Shown: one piece after another, positions 7,296 through 14,821 of the stretch
How the letters are laid out: every line of letters starts with the position of its first letter
How positions within the stretch are numbered: position 1 is the stretch's first letter
Source: CAYNFT01 sp964396535
GTDB taxonomy: Bacteria; Chloroflexota; Dehalococcoidia; Dehalococcoidales; UBA2162
Direction: 5' to 3'
Assembly (NCBI GenBank): GCA_964396535.1
Contig: CAYNFT010000027.1
Location: forward strand, 1-23,847
Length of the DNA stretch: 23,847 bases
Position numbers and translations under genes: made by a program
The notes under the pieces: generated by a model
Databases searched by the model: none
What the model was told of the DNA's origin: nothing
What the model saw: the letters and a program-made list of their open reading frames with translations, nothing else

Positions 7296-9230
7296 CTAAT
7301 CAGGCGTAGCAGGAGCCTGTTCCGGTAGAGGGCTGGGAATAATCGGAGCTTTTTTAGTTTTGCGTTTAGGTTTTACTTCCTTGGCTGTAGCCTCAACTGG
7401 TGCAGGAGCAGCTTTGGTTGTGATTTCTGGAACAGACGATTCTGCCAGTTCGCTAAATAGTGCATCCAGCTCTTCACCCTCTAGAGTCTCTTTAGCGATG
7501 AGTCTTTGAGTAATCTGTATTAGCTTTGGTTTGTTTTCGTTCAATATTCTTTTGGCTGTATCGTATCCTTCTTTGATTAGCTTATTAACTTCCCGGTCAA
7601 TTTCCAGGGCGAATCTTTCGCTATAGTCCCTATGCTCAGAGATTTCACGGCCGAGAAAGACCATCTCCTGCTTGTCACCAAATGTTCGTGGACCCAGTTT
7701 ATCACTCATACCATAATCAATAACCATGCTGCGAGCCCATGCTGTCGCCTGCTTAATATCGGCGTGCGGTCCCGTTGTCCTCTCGTTAAAGATTATGTCT
7801 TCAGCAGCGTGACCGGCCAGCAGGGTGGCCAACCTGTCTTTAAGCTGGGAGCGAGTGTACATACTGCGGTCTTCCTCGAGGAACCGGGTATAACCGCCCG
7901 CCATACCACGAGGTATTATGGTAATTTTGCGTAATGGTTCAATATTAGGCAGTATCCAACCAACAAGGGCATGTCCTGCCTCGTGATAAGCGGTGATTTC
8001 CTTTTCCTTGGGGCTAATCCTGCGGCTCTTTCTCTCCGGGCCAGCAATCACCTTATCTATAGACTCCTCCAGCTCTTCCATACCGATAGCTTTTTTGCCT
8101 TCTCGGGCAGCCAGTATGGCTGCTTCATTAATCAGGTTGGCCAGGTCAGCGCCGCTGAAAAGGGCGGTCTGTTTAGCCAGTACCTCTAAATCGACAGCCT
8201 TATCCATTGGCTTGTCTTTGGAATGGACTTTCAGGATTGCCTCCCGGCCATTGATATCGGGAAGATTGAGAATCACCCGACGGTCGAAACGGCCGGGGCG
8301 AAGTAGAGCTGGGTCAAGTATATCAGGGCGGTTGGTAGCCGCCAGAACAATCACACTGGTATTGGTATCAAAGCCATCCATCTCGGTGAGAATCTGATTC
8401 AGGGTTTGCTCCCGCTCATCATGACTGCCACCCAGCCCGGCGCCGCGTTGACGCCCGACAGCATCAATCTCATCGACAAAGACAATACAGGGAGTATGGT
8501 GCTTGGCCTGGTCAAAGAGGTCACGCACCCTCGACGCACCAACACCAACGAACATTTCCACAAATTCACTGCCGCTGAGGGAAAAGAAAGGTACCGCAGC
8601 TTCACCAGCTACTGCCCGAGCCAACAATGTCTTTCCGGTACCAGGCGGACCGACCAGCAAAACACCTTTGGGGATATGTGCTCCTAGGACTTGAAACTTC
8701 TCCCGAGACTTGAGAAATTCTACTACTTCACGTAGCTCCTGCTTGGCTTCATCCACACCGGCTACATCATCAAAGGTTACCGTAGGTTTATCCAAGGGGA
8801 AGAGTCGGGCTCGGCTGCGACCAAAGCTGAGAGCCTGGCTGTTAGCCCCCCGGGCGCGAAAGAAGATAAAGAAGATAAAACCACCAAACAAAAGAAGAGG
8901 AAGGAAACCAAGTAATATGTTCCCCCAATCCATACCGCCGGATTTTATCTCATATTCTACGGCAGTATTGAGTCCAAGTTCTGTCAGGTCTTTATAATTG
9001 AGAATGCCTATGTTGGTCTTAAACTCATTGTTGTCAGTGGTCCAAATGGTTAGCCACTCACCCTCTTCTACAATGTTCTCTATCTCATTGTTGTTCGACA
9101 TAGCTATCACTTCACTCAGTGGTAGCTCGGTCGGCTTTTGAGGTGAAGAGAGGAGTATAGTGGCCACAGCTACCGCAGCAAGCAGTATAGCTATATACAG
9201 TAAGCCACTACGTCTCCAGTTGAATCCCAT
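7296..9230 (-). CDS. ftsH: ATP-dependent zinc metalloprotease FtsH
   Basis: The protein has 644 residues, the full family length. It is a membrane-anchored AAA+ protease that extracts and degrades misfolded membrane proteins and short-lived regulators. Two membrane segments bracket a small outer domain: about residues 8-28 and 103-125. The AAA module shows Walker A GPPGTGKT (194-201), Walker B with VDEID (252-256), and the second-region-of-homology block ending RPGRFDRR (about 311-318). The protease site is HEAGH (416-420), with a third zinc ligand probably D491. The C-terminal tail is rich in Ala, Lys and Pro and looks disordered. A GAGGTGAAAG ribosome site precedes the ATG, and an extended -10 lies upstream. 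Confidence 0.98.
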   Translation of the reverse strand: MGFNWRRSGLLYIAILLAAVAVATILLSSPQKPTELPLSEVIAMSNNNEIENIVEEGEWLTIWTTDNNEFKTNIGILNYKDLTELGLNTAVEYEIKSGGMDWGNILLGFLPLLLFGGFIFFIFFRARGANSQALSFGRSRARLFPLDKPTVTFDDVAGVDEAKQELREVVEFLKSREKFQVLGAHIPKGVLLVGPPGTGKTLLARAVAGEAAVPFFSLSGSEFVEMFVGVGASRVRDLFDQAKHHTPCIVFVDEIDAVGRQRGAGLGGSHDEREQTLNQILTEMDGFDTNTSVIVLAATNRPDILDPALLRPGRFDRRVILNLPDINGREAILKVHSKDKPMDKAVDLEVLAKQTALFSGADLANLINEAAILAAREGKKAIGMEELEESIDKVIAGPERKSRRISPKEKEITAYHEAGHALVGWILPNIEPLRKITIIPRGMAGGYTRFLEEDRSMYTRSQLKDRLATLLAGHAAEDIIFNERTTGPHADIKQATAWARSMVIDYGMSDKLGPRTFGDKQEMVFLGREISEHRDYSERFALEIDREVNKLIKEGYDTAKRILNENKPKLIQITQRLIAKETLEGEELDALFSELAESSVPEITTKAAPAPVEATAKEVKPKRKTKKAPIIPSPLPEQAPATPD

Positions 9231-9271
9231 CTTTCACCTCAAAAGGTTAGTTCCCAGTTCAATCCAAATCT

Positions 9272-9280
9272 ATTATACCA
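9272..9280 (-). promoter_or_regulatory. Extended -10 promoter for ftsH
   Basis: The minus strand reads TGG-TATAAT, an extended -10 with a perfect hexamer. No good -35 was seen at 16-18 bases, as is common for extended -10 promoters. The predicted transcript start is near 9265, about 35 bases ahead of the ftsH ATG. It probably also drives moaE downstream. Confidence 0.5.
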
Positions 9281-9324
9281 GAAATAACGGTACATAGGGA
9301 AATTAAGAGATTTTTAGATTTCTG

Positions 9325-10164
9325 TCATTCAGCTATTATCATGTCATTATAGGTTTTTTGTAGAAGCAGAGCATCCTCTTCCAGGTTTGGACTTTCACAG
9401 GTTAGCAGACCCTTAACCTCATAATCCTTCAATGCTTTTAGAAGTTCAGTATACTGTAAATCTGAATCCTCCAGATTTAAATGTTTTATTTCTCCTTTTG
9501 CCCCATATTTGATGCCTGAGCAGTGAATGTGCATATCATCCAAAGCGTCCTTGCCCAATCGCTCTTTAATCTGTTGCAGGATAGAAGCACACTCCTGGTA
9601 AGAGTTGTATGCTCCGGTCCGGGCATGCCAGTGAGCAAAGTCTATACAGGGAGCTAATCCTTCCAGTTCAGCGCACAATTTGATTACTTCCTCTACTGTG
9701 CCGAACTGACTATGTTTACCCATAACTTCAGGCCTAATAGACACCCGAAGATTTTCCTTTTTAATTTGCCCCATTACTTCTTCTAGGTATTTCTTTATTG
9801 TGTTATAGGCTTTCTCGGGCGGGTCGCCAAGATAAAAGGCGGTATGGAAAACAACGCTTTGCGCTCCACATAAAGAGGCAATTCGAGCTGTCTGAAGTAA
9901 CCTCTGCTGGCTAGCTCTTATCTTTTCCATCTCATGGGCGTTAAAGTTTATAAAATAAGGAGCGTGAGCTGATAATTTTACCCCTTCCGTAGCTGCTACC
10001 TCGGCAACCAGGCGAGCGCCAGCCTCCCCCATTTTCACTCCCCGGACAAATTCTAGCTCCATGCAGCCCAGTCCAAGCTCAGCAATGCGCCTAATCCCAT
10101 CTATAGTCGTTTTTGTTTTGGCACTGTGTGGAGTGCCCCCGGTTCCAAAAAGAAGTCCGGCCAT
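9325..10164 (-). CDS. Endonuclease IV (Nfo)-like TIM-barrel protein
   Basis: The protein has 279 residues, the size of endonuclease IV, which cuts DNA 5' to abasic sites with three zinc ions. Most expected zinc ligands can be placed: H67 in SAHAPY, H107 in VVFHTAF, E146 in RPEVMGK, D175 and H178 in CIDFAHWHART, a histidine of MHIHCSG (212-214), H228 in IKHLNL, and E257 in CESPN. The aspartate normally two residues before the H228 equivalent (the DRH motif) is isoleucine, so one third-metal ligand seems missing. This may be an AP endonuclease variant or a related sugar-phosphate isomerase-type barrel. The ATG has a GAGGT site. It precedes ftsH on the same strand with a 94-base gap that holds a separate ftsH promoter. 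Confidence 0.78.
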   Translation of the reverse strand: MAGLLFGTGGTPHSAKTKTTIDGIRRIAELGLGCMELEFVRGVKMGEAGARLVAEVAATEGVKLSAHAPYFINFNAHEMEKIRASQQRLLQTARIASLCGAQSVVFHTAFYLGDPPEKAYNTIKKYLEEVMGQIKKENLRVSIRPEVMGKHSQFGTVEEVIKLCAELEGLAPCIDFAHWHARTGAYNSYQECASILQQIKERLGKDALDDMHIHCSGIKYGAKGEIKHLNLEDSDLQYTELLKALKDYEVKGLLTCESPNLEEDALLLQKTYNDMIIAE

Positions 10165-10206
10165 TCTTCTACCTCTTTTAATAATTAAAGTCCCATTAAC
10201 TAATTA

Positions 10207-10236
10207 ACTATAATATTTATGGAGATTGTTTATCAA
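10207..10236 (-). promoter_or_regulatory. Promoter for the endonuclease IV-like gene, -35 at the repeat border
   Basis: Minus-strand TTGATA (10236-10231) and TATAGT (10212-10207) are 18 bases apart. The -35 lies in the conserved left border shared by repeat copies 2, 3 and 4 (TATCAACCTCACCC on the plus strand). The predicted leader is about 35 bases. Confidence 0.45.
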
Positions 10237-10369
10237 CCTCACCCCCTTAATCCCCCTCTCCTTATCAAGGAGAGGGGGAAAGACTTTAGAGAGGGGCGAA
10301 GCCCCTCTCTGACGCCCCTTGTCACTACTTTACAGTAGGGGAAGCCCGAAGGGGCGTCAGCCCCTTCGG
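10236..10369 (+). repeat. Dispersed hairpin element, copy 2, truncated by the assembly gap
   Basis: It starts ACCTCACCCCC and carries three perfect hairpins. They are a 12-bp stem CCCCCTCTCCTT/AAGGAGAGGGGG with loop ATC (10252-10278), a 10-bp stem AGAGAGGGGC-GAA-GCCCCTCTCT (10288-10310), and a 10-bp stem CCGAAGGGGC-GTCA-GCCCCTTCGG (10346-10369). The sequence then hits ten Ns. Copy 3 repeats the same order of modules immediately beyond the gap, making a tandem pair. No coding potential was seen. Confidence 0.8.
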
Positions 10370-10379
10370 NNNNNNNNNN
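10370..10379. other. Assembly gap (ten Ns)
   Basis: A run of exactly ten N lies directly after the CCGAAGGGGC palindrome of repeat copy 2. A fixed ten-base run usually marks a scaffold join of unknown length, here inside a tandem repeat that short reads could not resolve. Confidence 0.95.
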
Positions 10380-10401
10380 TTTATCTGCGGACTATCTATC
10401 A

Positions 10402-10592
10402 ACCTCACCCCCTTTATCCCCCTTCCCCTTATCAAGGGGAAGGGGGATGGGTTATGTAAGAGGGGTTTCGCCCCTCTTGAACATCCTTTTGGTAACTGAT
10501 AGTAAAGGGGAAGCCCGAAGGGGCGTCAGCCCCTTCGGAAACCATAATTCCCCCTTCCCTTATTAAGGGGACAGGGGTTAGGGGGATAGGTT
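10402..10592 (+). repeat. Dispersed hairpin element, copy 3 (complete)
   Basis: This 191-base copy begins ACCTCACCCC and ends GGGGGATAGGTT. Its modules are a perfect 13-bp stem CCCCCTTCCCCTT/AAGGGGAAGGGGG with loop ATC (10418-10446), AAGAGGGG-TTTCG-CCCCTCTT (10458-10478), CCGAAGGGGC-GTCA-GCCCCTTCGG (10515-10538), and an imperfect C-rich/G-rich hairpin (10549-10576). With copy 2 and the gap it fills most of the 541-base gene-free stretch 10165-10705; the rest holds the promoters for the two flanking genes and the operator-like site. Confidence 0.8.
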
Positions 10593-10608
10593 ATTAAACG
10601 ACCTAATA

Positions 10609-10637
10609 TTGACAGAGCTACCAAGTAGTGCTATGAT
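10609..10637 (+). promoter_or_regulatory. Promoter for the marR-MATE cassette
   Basis: A perfect TTGACA (10609-10614) and TATGAT (10632-10637) are 17 bases apart, among the strongest promoter matches in the window. Transcription would begin near 10644, at the edge of the inverted repeats that follow. Confidence 0.75.
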
Positions 10638-10645
10638 AGTTCACA

Positions 10646-10678
10646 AAGTAAATAGTTACTTAAAATAATAATTTACTT
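10646..10678 (+). promoter_or_regulatory. Likely MarR operator: overlapping AAGTAA/TTACTT inverted repeats
   Basis: AAGTAA-ATAG-TTACTT (10646-10661) is a perfect 16-base palindrome. A third arm, ATTTACTT (10671-10678), pairs with AAGTAAAT (10646-10653). The site covers the predicted transcription start just after the -10. A MarR dimer bound here would block its own promoter and, through it, the efflux genes. That the adjacent MarR binds here is inference from position and symmetry. Confidence 0.55.
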
Positions 10679-10705
10679 AATGAAATGATTCTACAAGGGG
10701 GGATA

Positions 10706-11197
10706 ATGAAGAATAGTATCCTGGACCGTGTTGCTGAAGATTTATTCTCTACTCTGCCTCTTATTGGTAGAAGCATCCGTAAAAAACTGCTGAAGACAGC
10801 ACTGACAAGTTTCAAGGAAGATATTGAACCGCCTCATTTTGAGATTATGAAGCTACTGGAGGAGGCAGGGACACTCCATGTTTGTGAAATTGGGGAAAGA
10901 TTACAGATAGCGAGACCGCAGATGACCCACCTGATAGATAAGCTGGTCGATTTGGATATAGTCGAAAGGCAGACAGATGCAGAAGACAGAAGAATGATTG
11001 ATGTTATGCTCACTAATAACGGGAAAACGATTCTGGAAGAGCATGATAGCGATATAAGGAACGCTACCAGGGAAACGCTGGCCGGCCTCACAGATGAAGA
11101 GCTACGCGAATTATCAGCTTCGCTGAGGAAGCTGCGAGACATATTTTTAAAGTTAGAGTGGCAAAATCCCGCGATAAATATTAGAACACCGCAATAA
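10706..11197 (+). CDS. MarR-family transcriptional regulator
   Basis: The protein has 163 residues from the chosen start. The winged-helix core is clear: HFEIMKLLEEAGTLHVCEIG, then the recognition-helix region IARPQMTHLIDKLVDLDIVERQ, and the wing with DAEDRRMIDVMLTNNG. Flanking helices at both ends form the usual dimer interface. Such proteins usually repress efflux genes and release DNA when they bind a small lipophilic ligand. The ATG at 10706 is preferred over an upstream in-frame ATG at 10685 because a GGGGGGA ribosome site sits just before it. The gene lies 25 bases ahead of two MATE exporters and downstream of a strong promoter with a palindrome, which recalls the MepR-MepA layout of Staphylococcus aureus. 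Confidence 0.92.
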   Translation: MKNSILDRVAEDLFSTLPLIGRSIRKKLLKTALTSFKEDIEPPHFEIMKLLEEAGTLHVCEIGERLQIARPQMTHLIDKLVDLDIVERQTDAEDRRMIDVMLTNNGKTILEEHDSDIRNATRETLAGLTDEELRELSASLRKLRDIFLKLEWQNPAINIRTPQ

Positions 11198-11222
11198 ATA
11201 AAAAGGATGTGTAGTCAATATT

Positions 11223-12680
11223 GTGGATGATATGAATCAAAGTATACTTGATGATGACCGAATTGGGAGATTACTGCTGAAACTAACCATACCCGCATTT
11301 TTCGGCATGTTTGTCATGACGTTATACAACGTTGTAGATACGATTTTTATCGGTCACTATGTTGGTCCCCTTGGAATTGCCGGGCTTACCATCGTTTTCC
11401 CGTTTCAAATGTTATCAATGGGCATGGGGATGATGACCGGTATGGGTGGCGCATCACTGATTTCAAGGTTAATTGGAGCCAATAACATCCCCAGGGCAGA
11501 AAAAGCGCTGGGTAACGCTATAACCTTTACTGTTGGGCTATCCGTCATAATAATGGCAGTCGGTTTATCCAATACGGACTTCTGGCTCAGGCTCATAGGC
11601 TCATCGGATACCATACTCCCCTATGCCAGAGACTACATGACTATTATTCTTATCGGTATGGTTTTTCAGACCAATGCAATGGCATTTAATGGCATAGTAA
11701 GGGCTGAAGGAAATGCCCGTGTAGCCATGATAGGAATGATTATCGGAGCCGGATTGAACATCATACTTGATGCCATATTCATCATACCGCTGGATATGGG
11801 AGTACGCGGAGCGGCACTTGCTACCGTGATAGCACAGCTAATTTCTTTCATATACTTTATTTTCTATTACCTTAGGGGTAAAAGCTTCCTTAAGATTCAC
11901 TCGAGAAACCTGATACTTGAATTGAATATATTGAAAGATATACTGGCTATAGGAATTGCTTCATTGGCAATGACGCTGGCTGGAAGCTTATCTGCCGTTT
12001 TTGTGAATAGAATTATAGTTGCCTATGGCGGTGATTATGCCATATCCACCTTTGGTGTAGTTAATCGCATAATGATGTTTGCCATGATGCCGGGCATGGT
12101 CGTTGGTCAGGGTCTTCAACCAATTCTTGGCTTTAATTACGGGGCGAAGCGCTACGACAGGGCATGGAGGGCAATAAAGATAGCCTTTACGTTCTCAACA
12201 GCCTGGTGTATCTTAGCATTTTTTGTTCTCTTTTTCGTACCGGAGCCGTTCATCCAAATTTTCTCCGATGATAGTGAACTTATTGTTATGGCATCTTATG
12301 CGGCAAAACGCATCTTTCTGGTTTTGTATCTGATGGGTGTTGTATTTGTCGGTTCGTTAATATTCCAATCAATCGGCAAGGCTGTCCAGTCATTTATTAC
12401 CGCTATAGCGAGGCCGCTTTTCCTGGTTCCCCTGATATTTATACTGCCGCGTTTCTTGCAACTGGAGGGCGTATGGCTGACATTTCCACTTAGTGATGCG
12501 CTTAGCATGATATTAACTGTTATTCTTCTTATCCCTCAGATAAGGAAGTTCAGGAGTGCAGATGTACCGGTTGGAAGTGAGCAACTCTCTCTCAGACCTG
12601 AGCAACTCGGCGGGCTGAAGTCGGGGGGTGTTATAGGCGGGGTAAAAACCAAAGAACAGACCGATGCCGACCGATACTGA
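11223..12680 (+). CDS. MATE-family multidrug efflux transporter (first of tandem pair)
   Basis: The 485-residue, strongly hydrophobic protein shows the two-fold MATE layout with about 12 membrane segments. MATE pumps export cationic or aromatic compounds using a sodium or proton gradient. Visible family blocks are LYNVVDTIFIGHYVGPLGIAG near residues 38-58, GMGGASLISR near 74-83, RAEGNARVAMIG after segment 4, and the GQGLQPILGFNYGAKRYDRA repeat-half motif around 297-316. It ends in a hydrophilic tail, KTKEQTDADRY, almost identical to that of the next gene. The start is a GTG fifteen bases after AAGGA; a downstream ATG at 11232 is less well placed. Cotranscription with marR is likely. The drug substrate cannot be read from sequence. 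Confidence 0.92.
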   Translation: MDDMNQSILDDDRIGRLLLKLTIPAFFGMFVMTLYNVVDTIFIGHYVGPLGIAGLTIVFPFQMLSMGMGMMTGMGGASLISRLIGANNIPRAEKALGNAITFTVGLSVIIMAVGLSNTDFWLRLIGSSDTILPYARDYMTIILIGMVFQTNAMAFNGIVRAEGNARVAMIGMIIGAGLNIILDAIFIIPLDMGVRGAALATVIAQLISFIYFIFYYLRGKSFLKIHSRNLILELNILKDILAIGIASLAMTLAGSLSAVFVNRIIVAYGGDYAISTFGVVNRIMMFAMMPGMVVGQGLQPILGFNYGAKRYDRAWRAIKIAFTFSTAWCILAFFVLFFVPEPFIQIFSDDSELIVMASYAAKRIFLVLYLMGVVFVGSLIFQSIGKAVQSFITAIARPLFLVPLIFILPRFLQLEGVWLTFPLSDALSMILTVILLIPQIRKFRSADVPVGSEQLSLRPEQLGGLKSGGVIGGVKTKEQTDADRY

Positions 12681-12685
12681 AACAG
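12592..12685 (+). repeat. 94-base 3' repeat shared by the MATE genes, copy 1
   Basis: This segment encodes the last 29-30 residues of the first MATE and extends five bases past its stop. It matches 14261-14354 at 90 of 94 positions by eye, well above the identity over most of the two genes. Confidence 0.8.
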
Positions 12686-12888
12686 TAACAATAGTCTATA
12701 TCTGCAATGAGCGCTGTATCTATTGGTCCTGTGCTGTAGATGACCGATGAAACTAACCGGCTCAGATAATTTGTAGAGTGAGAGTACACCTATAGTAAGA
12801 ATTTAATAATCGAAGATGACATTTTTGTCCCAGAACAACTTGATTTAATTACAGGACGACGTAGCTGTAAAGAGAGGTAAGTAATTAA

Positions 12889-14349
12889 ATGCTCGACAAA
12901 AGACAAGCTATGCTAGCCAGCGAAAAAATTGGCAAATTGCTGTTTAAGCTGTCGCTTCCTGCCGCAGTAGGTGCGGCTGTTATGGCTCTATATAACGTTG
13001 TGGATACGATATTTATTGGCCAGATTGTTGGCCCCCTTGGAATTGCCGGGCTTACCATCGTTTTCCCTCTTCAGATAATAGGAATGGGTATGGGGCAGAT
13101 GGTGGGGATAGGCGGGGCATCACTGGTTTCGAGAGCCATGGGCTCAGGCGATGTTGATAAAGCAGAGCGAACACTGGGCAATGCCATATTTTATACGGTT
13201 GCCATAGGAGTCGTGGTTACAGTAGTTGGACTATCCAATTCCAGCTTCTGGCTCAGGCTTGTTGGCGCATCAGAAACAATCCTGCCCTATGCTAAAGATT
13301 ATTTTGATATCATTCTTATTGGCATGACTTTCCGGATATGCGGCATGGGCATAAGCCAGCTTATCAGGGCTGAGGGAAATGCCCGTGTCGCCATGATGTG
13401 TATGGTGGTGGGGTTTGCGCTGAACATTGTCCTTGATGCGGTCTTCATACTGGCTCTTGGTATGGGAGTCAAGGGGGCGGCGATAGCCACTGTAATATCA
13501 GAAACAGTTACTACTCTGTATGTATTCCACTATTATCTTTTCCGAAATAGCTCACTCAAAATTCATATTAGGAACCTTAAGCCGGAGCTTAGCGTGACAA
13601 GGGAGATTGTAACTATCGGTTTTGGTCCATTTGTAATGACAATAGGGGGGAGCTTTGTTGGCATCGTCATAAATAGAACGCTTGTTTTTTACGGAGGGGA
13701 TTTGGCTGTGGCCAGCTATGGCATGGTGCATCGTACCATGATGTTTATCTTCATACCGATTATGAGCGTTGGCCAGGGACTGCAGCCAATACTCGGCTTC
13801 AGCTACGGGGCAGGGCGTTCCGACAGGGCACTGGCGGCAATAAAAATAGCTGTCACTTTTGCCACAATATTTGCTGTCATAGCATTTATGGTTGTTTTCT
13901 TTTTGCCAACTTCACTTATAAGTATTTTTACGCAGGATAGTGAGCTTCTCTCTGCCGGCTCTTATGCTGTGAGACGTATTTTCTTCGTGGCATATTTACT
14001 TGGGTTTCAGATGGTTGGGTCAGTAGTATTCCAGGCGCTTGGAAAAGTGGTGCCAACTTTTCTGACTGCCACATCAAGGCAGATGCTGTTCCTGCTTCCC
14101 CTGGTGTTCATATTGCCAAGATTCCTGCAACTGGACGGTGTTTGGCTGTCATTCCCGATTGCTGATGTACTCTCATTCATTCTGACCCTCGTCCTTTTCA
14201 CGCGGGAGATACGGAAGATCAAGAGGGGAGAGTTTGCGGCCAAAAAGGAGAAGCTCCCGTTCAGACCTGAGCAACTCGGAGAGCTGAAGTCGGAGGGTGT
14301 TATAGGTGGGGTAAAAACCAAAGAACAGACCGATGCCGACCGATACTGA
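12889..14349 (+). CDS. MATE-family multidrug efflux transporter (second of tandem pair)
   Basis: The 486-residue protein is a paralogue of the preceding exporter. The same blocks occur at the same places: LYNVVDTIFIGQIVGPLGIAG, MVGIGGASLVSRAMG, RAEGNARVAMMCMVVG, GQGLQPILGFSYGAGRSDRA, and a matching C-terminal KTKEQTDADRY tail. Most of the chain differs moderately from the first copy, so this is an old duplication with local homogenised patches. The ATG follows GAGAGG at a rather long spacing. The 208-base spacer after the first MATE has no obvious terminator or strong promoter, so shared transcription from the marR promoter is plausible. Two pumps under one regulator could widen the substrate range or form a heteromeric or redundant system. 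Confidence 0.92.
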   Translation: MLDKRQAMLASEKIGKLLFKLSLPAAVGAAVMALYNVVDTIFIGQIVGPLGIAGLTIVFPLQIIGMGMGQMVGIGGASLVSRAMGSGDVDKAERTLGNAIFYTVAIGVVVTVVGLSNSSFWLRLVGASETILPYAKDYFDIILIGMTFRICGMGISQLIRAEGNARVAMMCMVVGFALNIVLDAVFILALGMGVKGAAIATVISETVTTLYVFHYYLFRNSSLKIHIRNLKPELSVTREIVTIGFGPFVMTIGGSFVGIVINRTLVFYGGDLAVASYGMVHRTMMFIFIPIMSVGQGLQPILGFSYGAGRSDRALAAIKIAVTFATIFAVIAFMVVFFLPTSLISIFTQDSELLSAGSYAVRRIFFVAYLLGFQMVGSVVFQALGKVVPTFLTATSRQMLFLLPLVFILPRFLQLDGVWLSFPIADVLSFILTLVLFTREIRKIKRGEFAAKKEKLPFRPEQLGELKSEGVIGGVKTKEQTDADRY

Positions 14350-14354
14350 AACAG
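14261..14354 (+). repeat. 94-base 3' repeat shared by the MATE genes, copy 2
   Basis: This is the partner of 12592-12685, with four mismatches. It covers the hydrophilic C-terminal tail, the stop codon and five following bases, after which the sequences diverge completely. Confidence 0.8.
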
Positions 14355-14424
14355 CAGGGGGGTTATATAGAAACTAAAGTAATAAGGTTGATAAAAATCT
14401 TAGTAACCGCTCGATGCCTGAATG

Positions 14425-14433
14425 TGTTATAAT
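14425..14433 (+). promoter_or_regulatory. Extended -10 promoter for rsfS
   Basis: TGT-TATAAT is an extended -10 with a perfect hexamer; no clear -35 is present. The predicted transcript start near 14440 gives a leader of about 37 bases to the CTG start proposed for rsfS, with GGAGG inside it. Confidence 0.5.
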
Positions 14434-14476
14434 TAATATTACTTGGCTTAGGCATTTTGGTGCGGAGGCTTAATCT

Positions 14477-14821
14477 CTGGAAGCGTTAACGGTAGCACAG
14501 AAAGCAGTAGAAGCTGCCAGTGATAAGCAGGCTAGTGATGTTGTGTTGCTGGACGCTCGAAAAGTGTGCAGCTTTGCGGACTATTTTGTCATCTGTAGTG
14601 GTGAGAGCGAGAGGCAAATTAAGACCATCTACGAGGAAGTCGAGCATGTCCTGAAGAATGAAGGCGTTTTACCACATCACCGTGAGGGCACATTGGATTC
14701 CGGGTGGCTGCTGATTGATTTTGGTGACGTTATCGTGCACATTTTTGCTTCCTTTGAGCGAGATTACTACCAGATGGATGAGCTGTGGAGTGAGGCTACT
14801 ACTATAGTCAGAATTCAATAG
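14477..14821 (+). CDS. rsfS: Ribosomal silencing factor RsfS, apparent CTG start
   Basis: The protein has 114 residues from a proposed CTG start. RsfS binds ribosomal protein L14 and blocks subunit joining when nutrients are short. The core is unmistakable: LDARKVCSFADYFVICSG, ESERQIKTI, EGTLDSGWLLIDFGDVIVHIF and YYQMDELW. The first standard in-frame start is a GTG at 14543, which would remove the conserved N-terminal helix. Reading upstream gives LEALTVAQKAVEAASDKQAS, which matches that helix well. An in-frame TAA at 14471-14473 stops extension beyond this, and no ATG, GTG or TTG lies between. CTG at 14477 sits eight bases after GGAGG (14464-14468). It ends convergently with ndk, overlapping by seven bases. 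Confidence 0.85.
   Translation: MEALTVAQKAVEAASDKQASDVVLLDARKVCSFADYFVICSGESERQIKTIYEEVEHVLKNEGVLPHHREGTLDSGWLLIDFGDVIVHIFASFERDYYQMDELWSEATTIVRIQ

Noticed and set aside
10236..10592. Possible CRISPR array from repeated units
   Set aside because: Only two units of about 150 bases exist, they are internally palindromic, and there are no regular short repeats, spacers or cas genes.
10685..10705. Upstream in-frame ATG for the MarR gene
   Set aside because: The GGGGGGA ribosome site lies between it and the ATG at 10706, which also gives a more usual N-terminus.
12681..12888. A separate promoter or small gene between the two MATE genes
   Set aside because: No open frame with a ribosome site and no convincing -35/-10 pair was found in these 208 bases.
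14543..14821. rsfS starting at the GTG at 14543
   Set aside because: This removes the conserved first helix and leaves the well-placed GGAGG at 14464-14468 unused.
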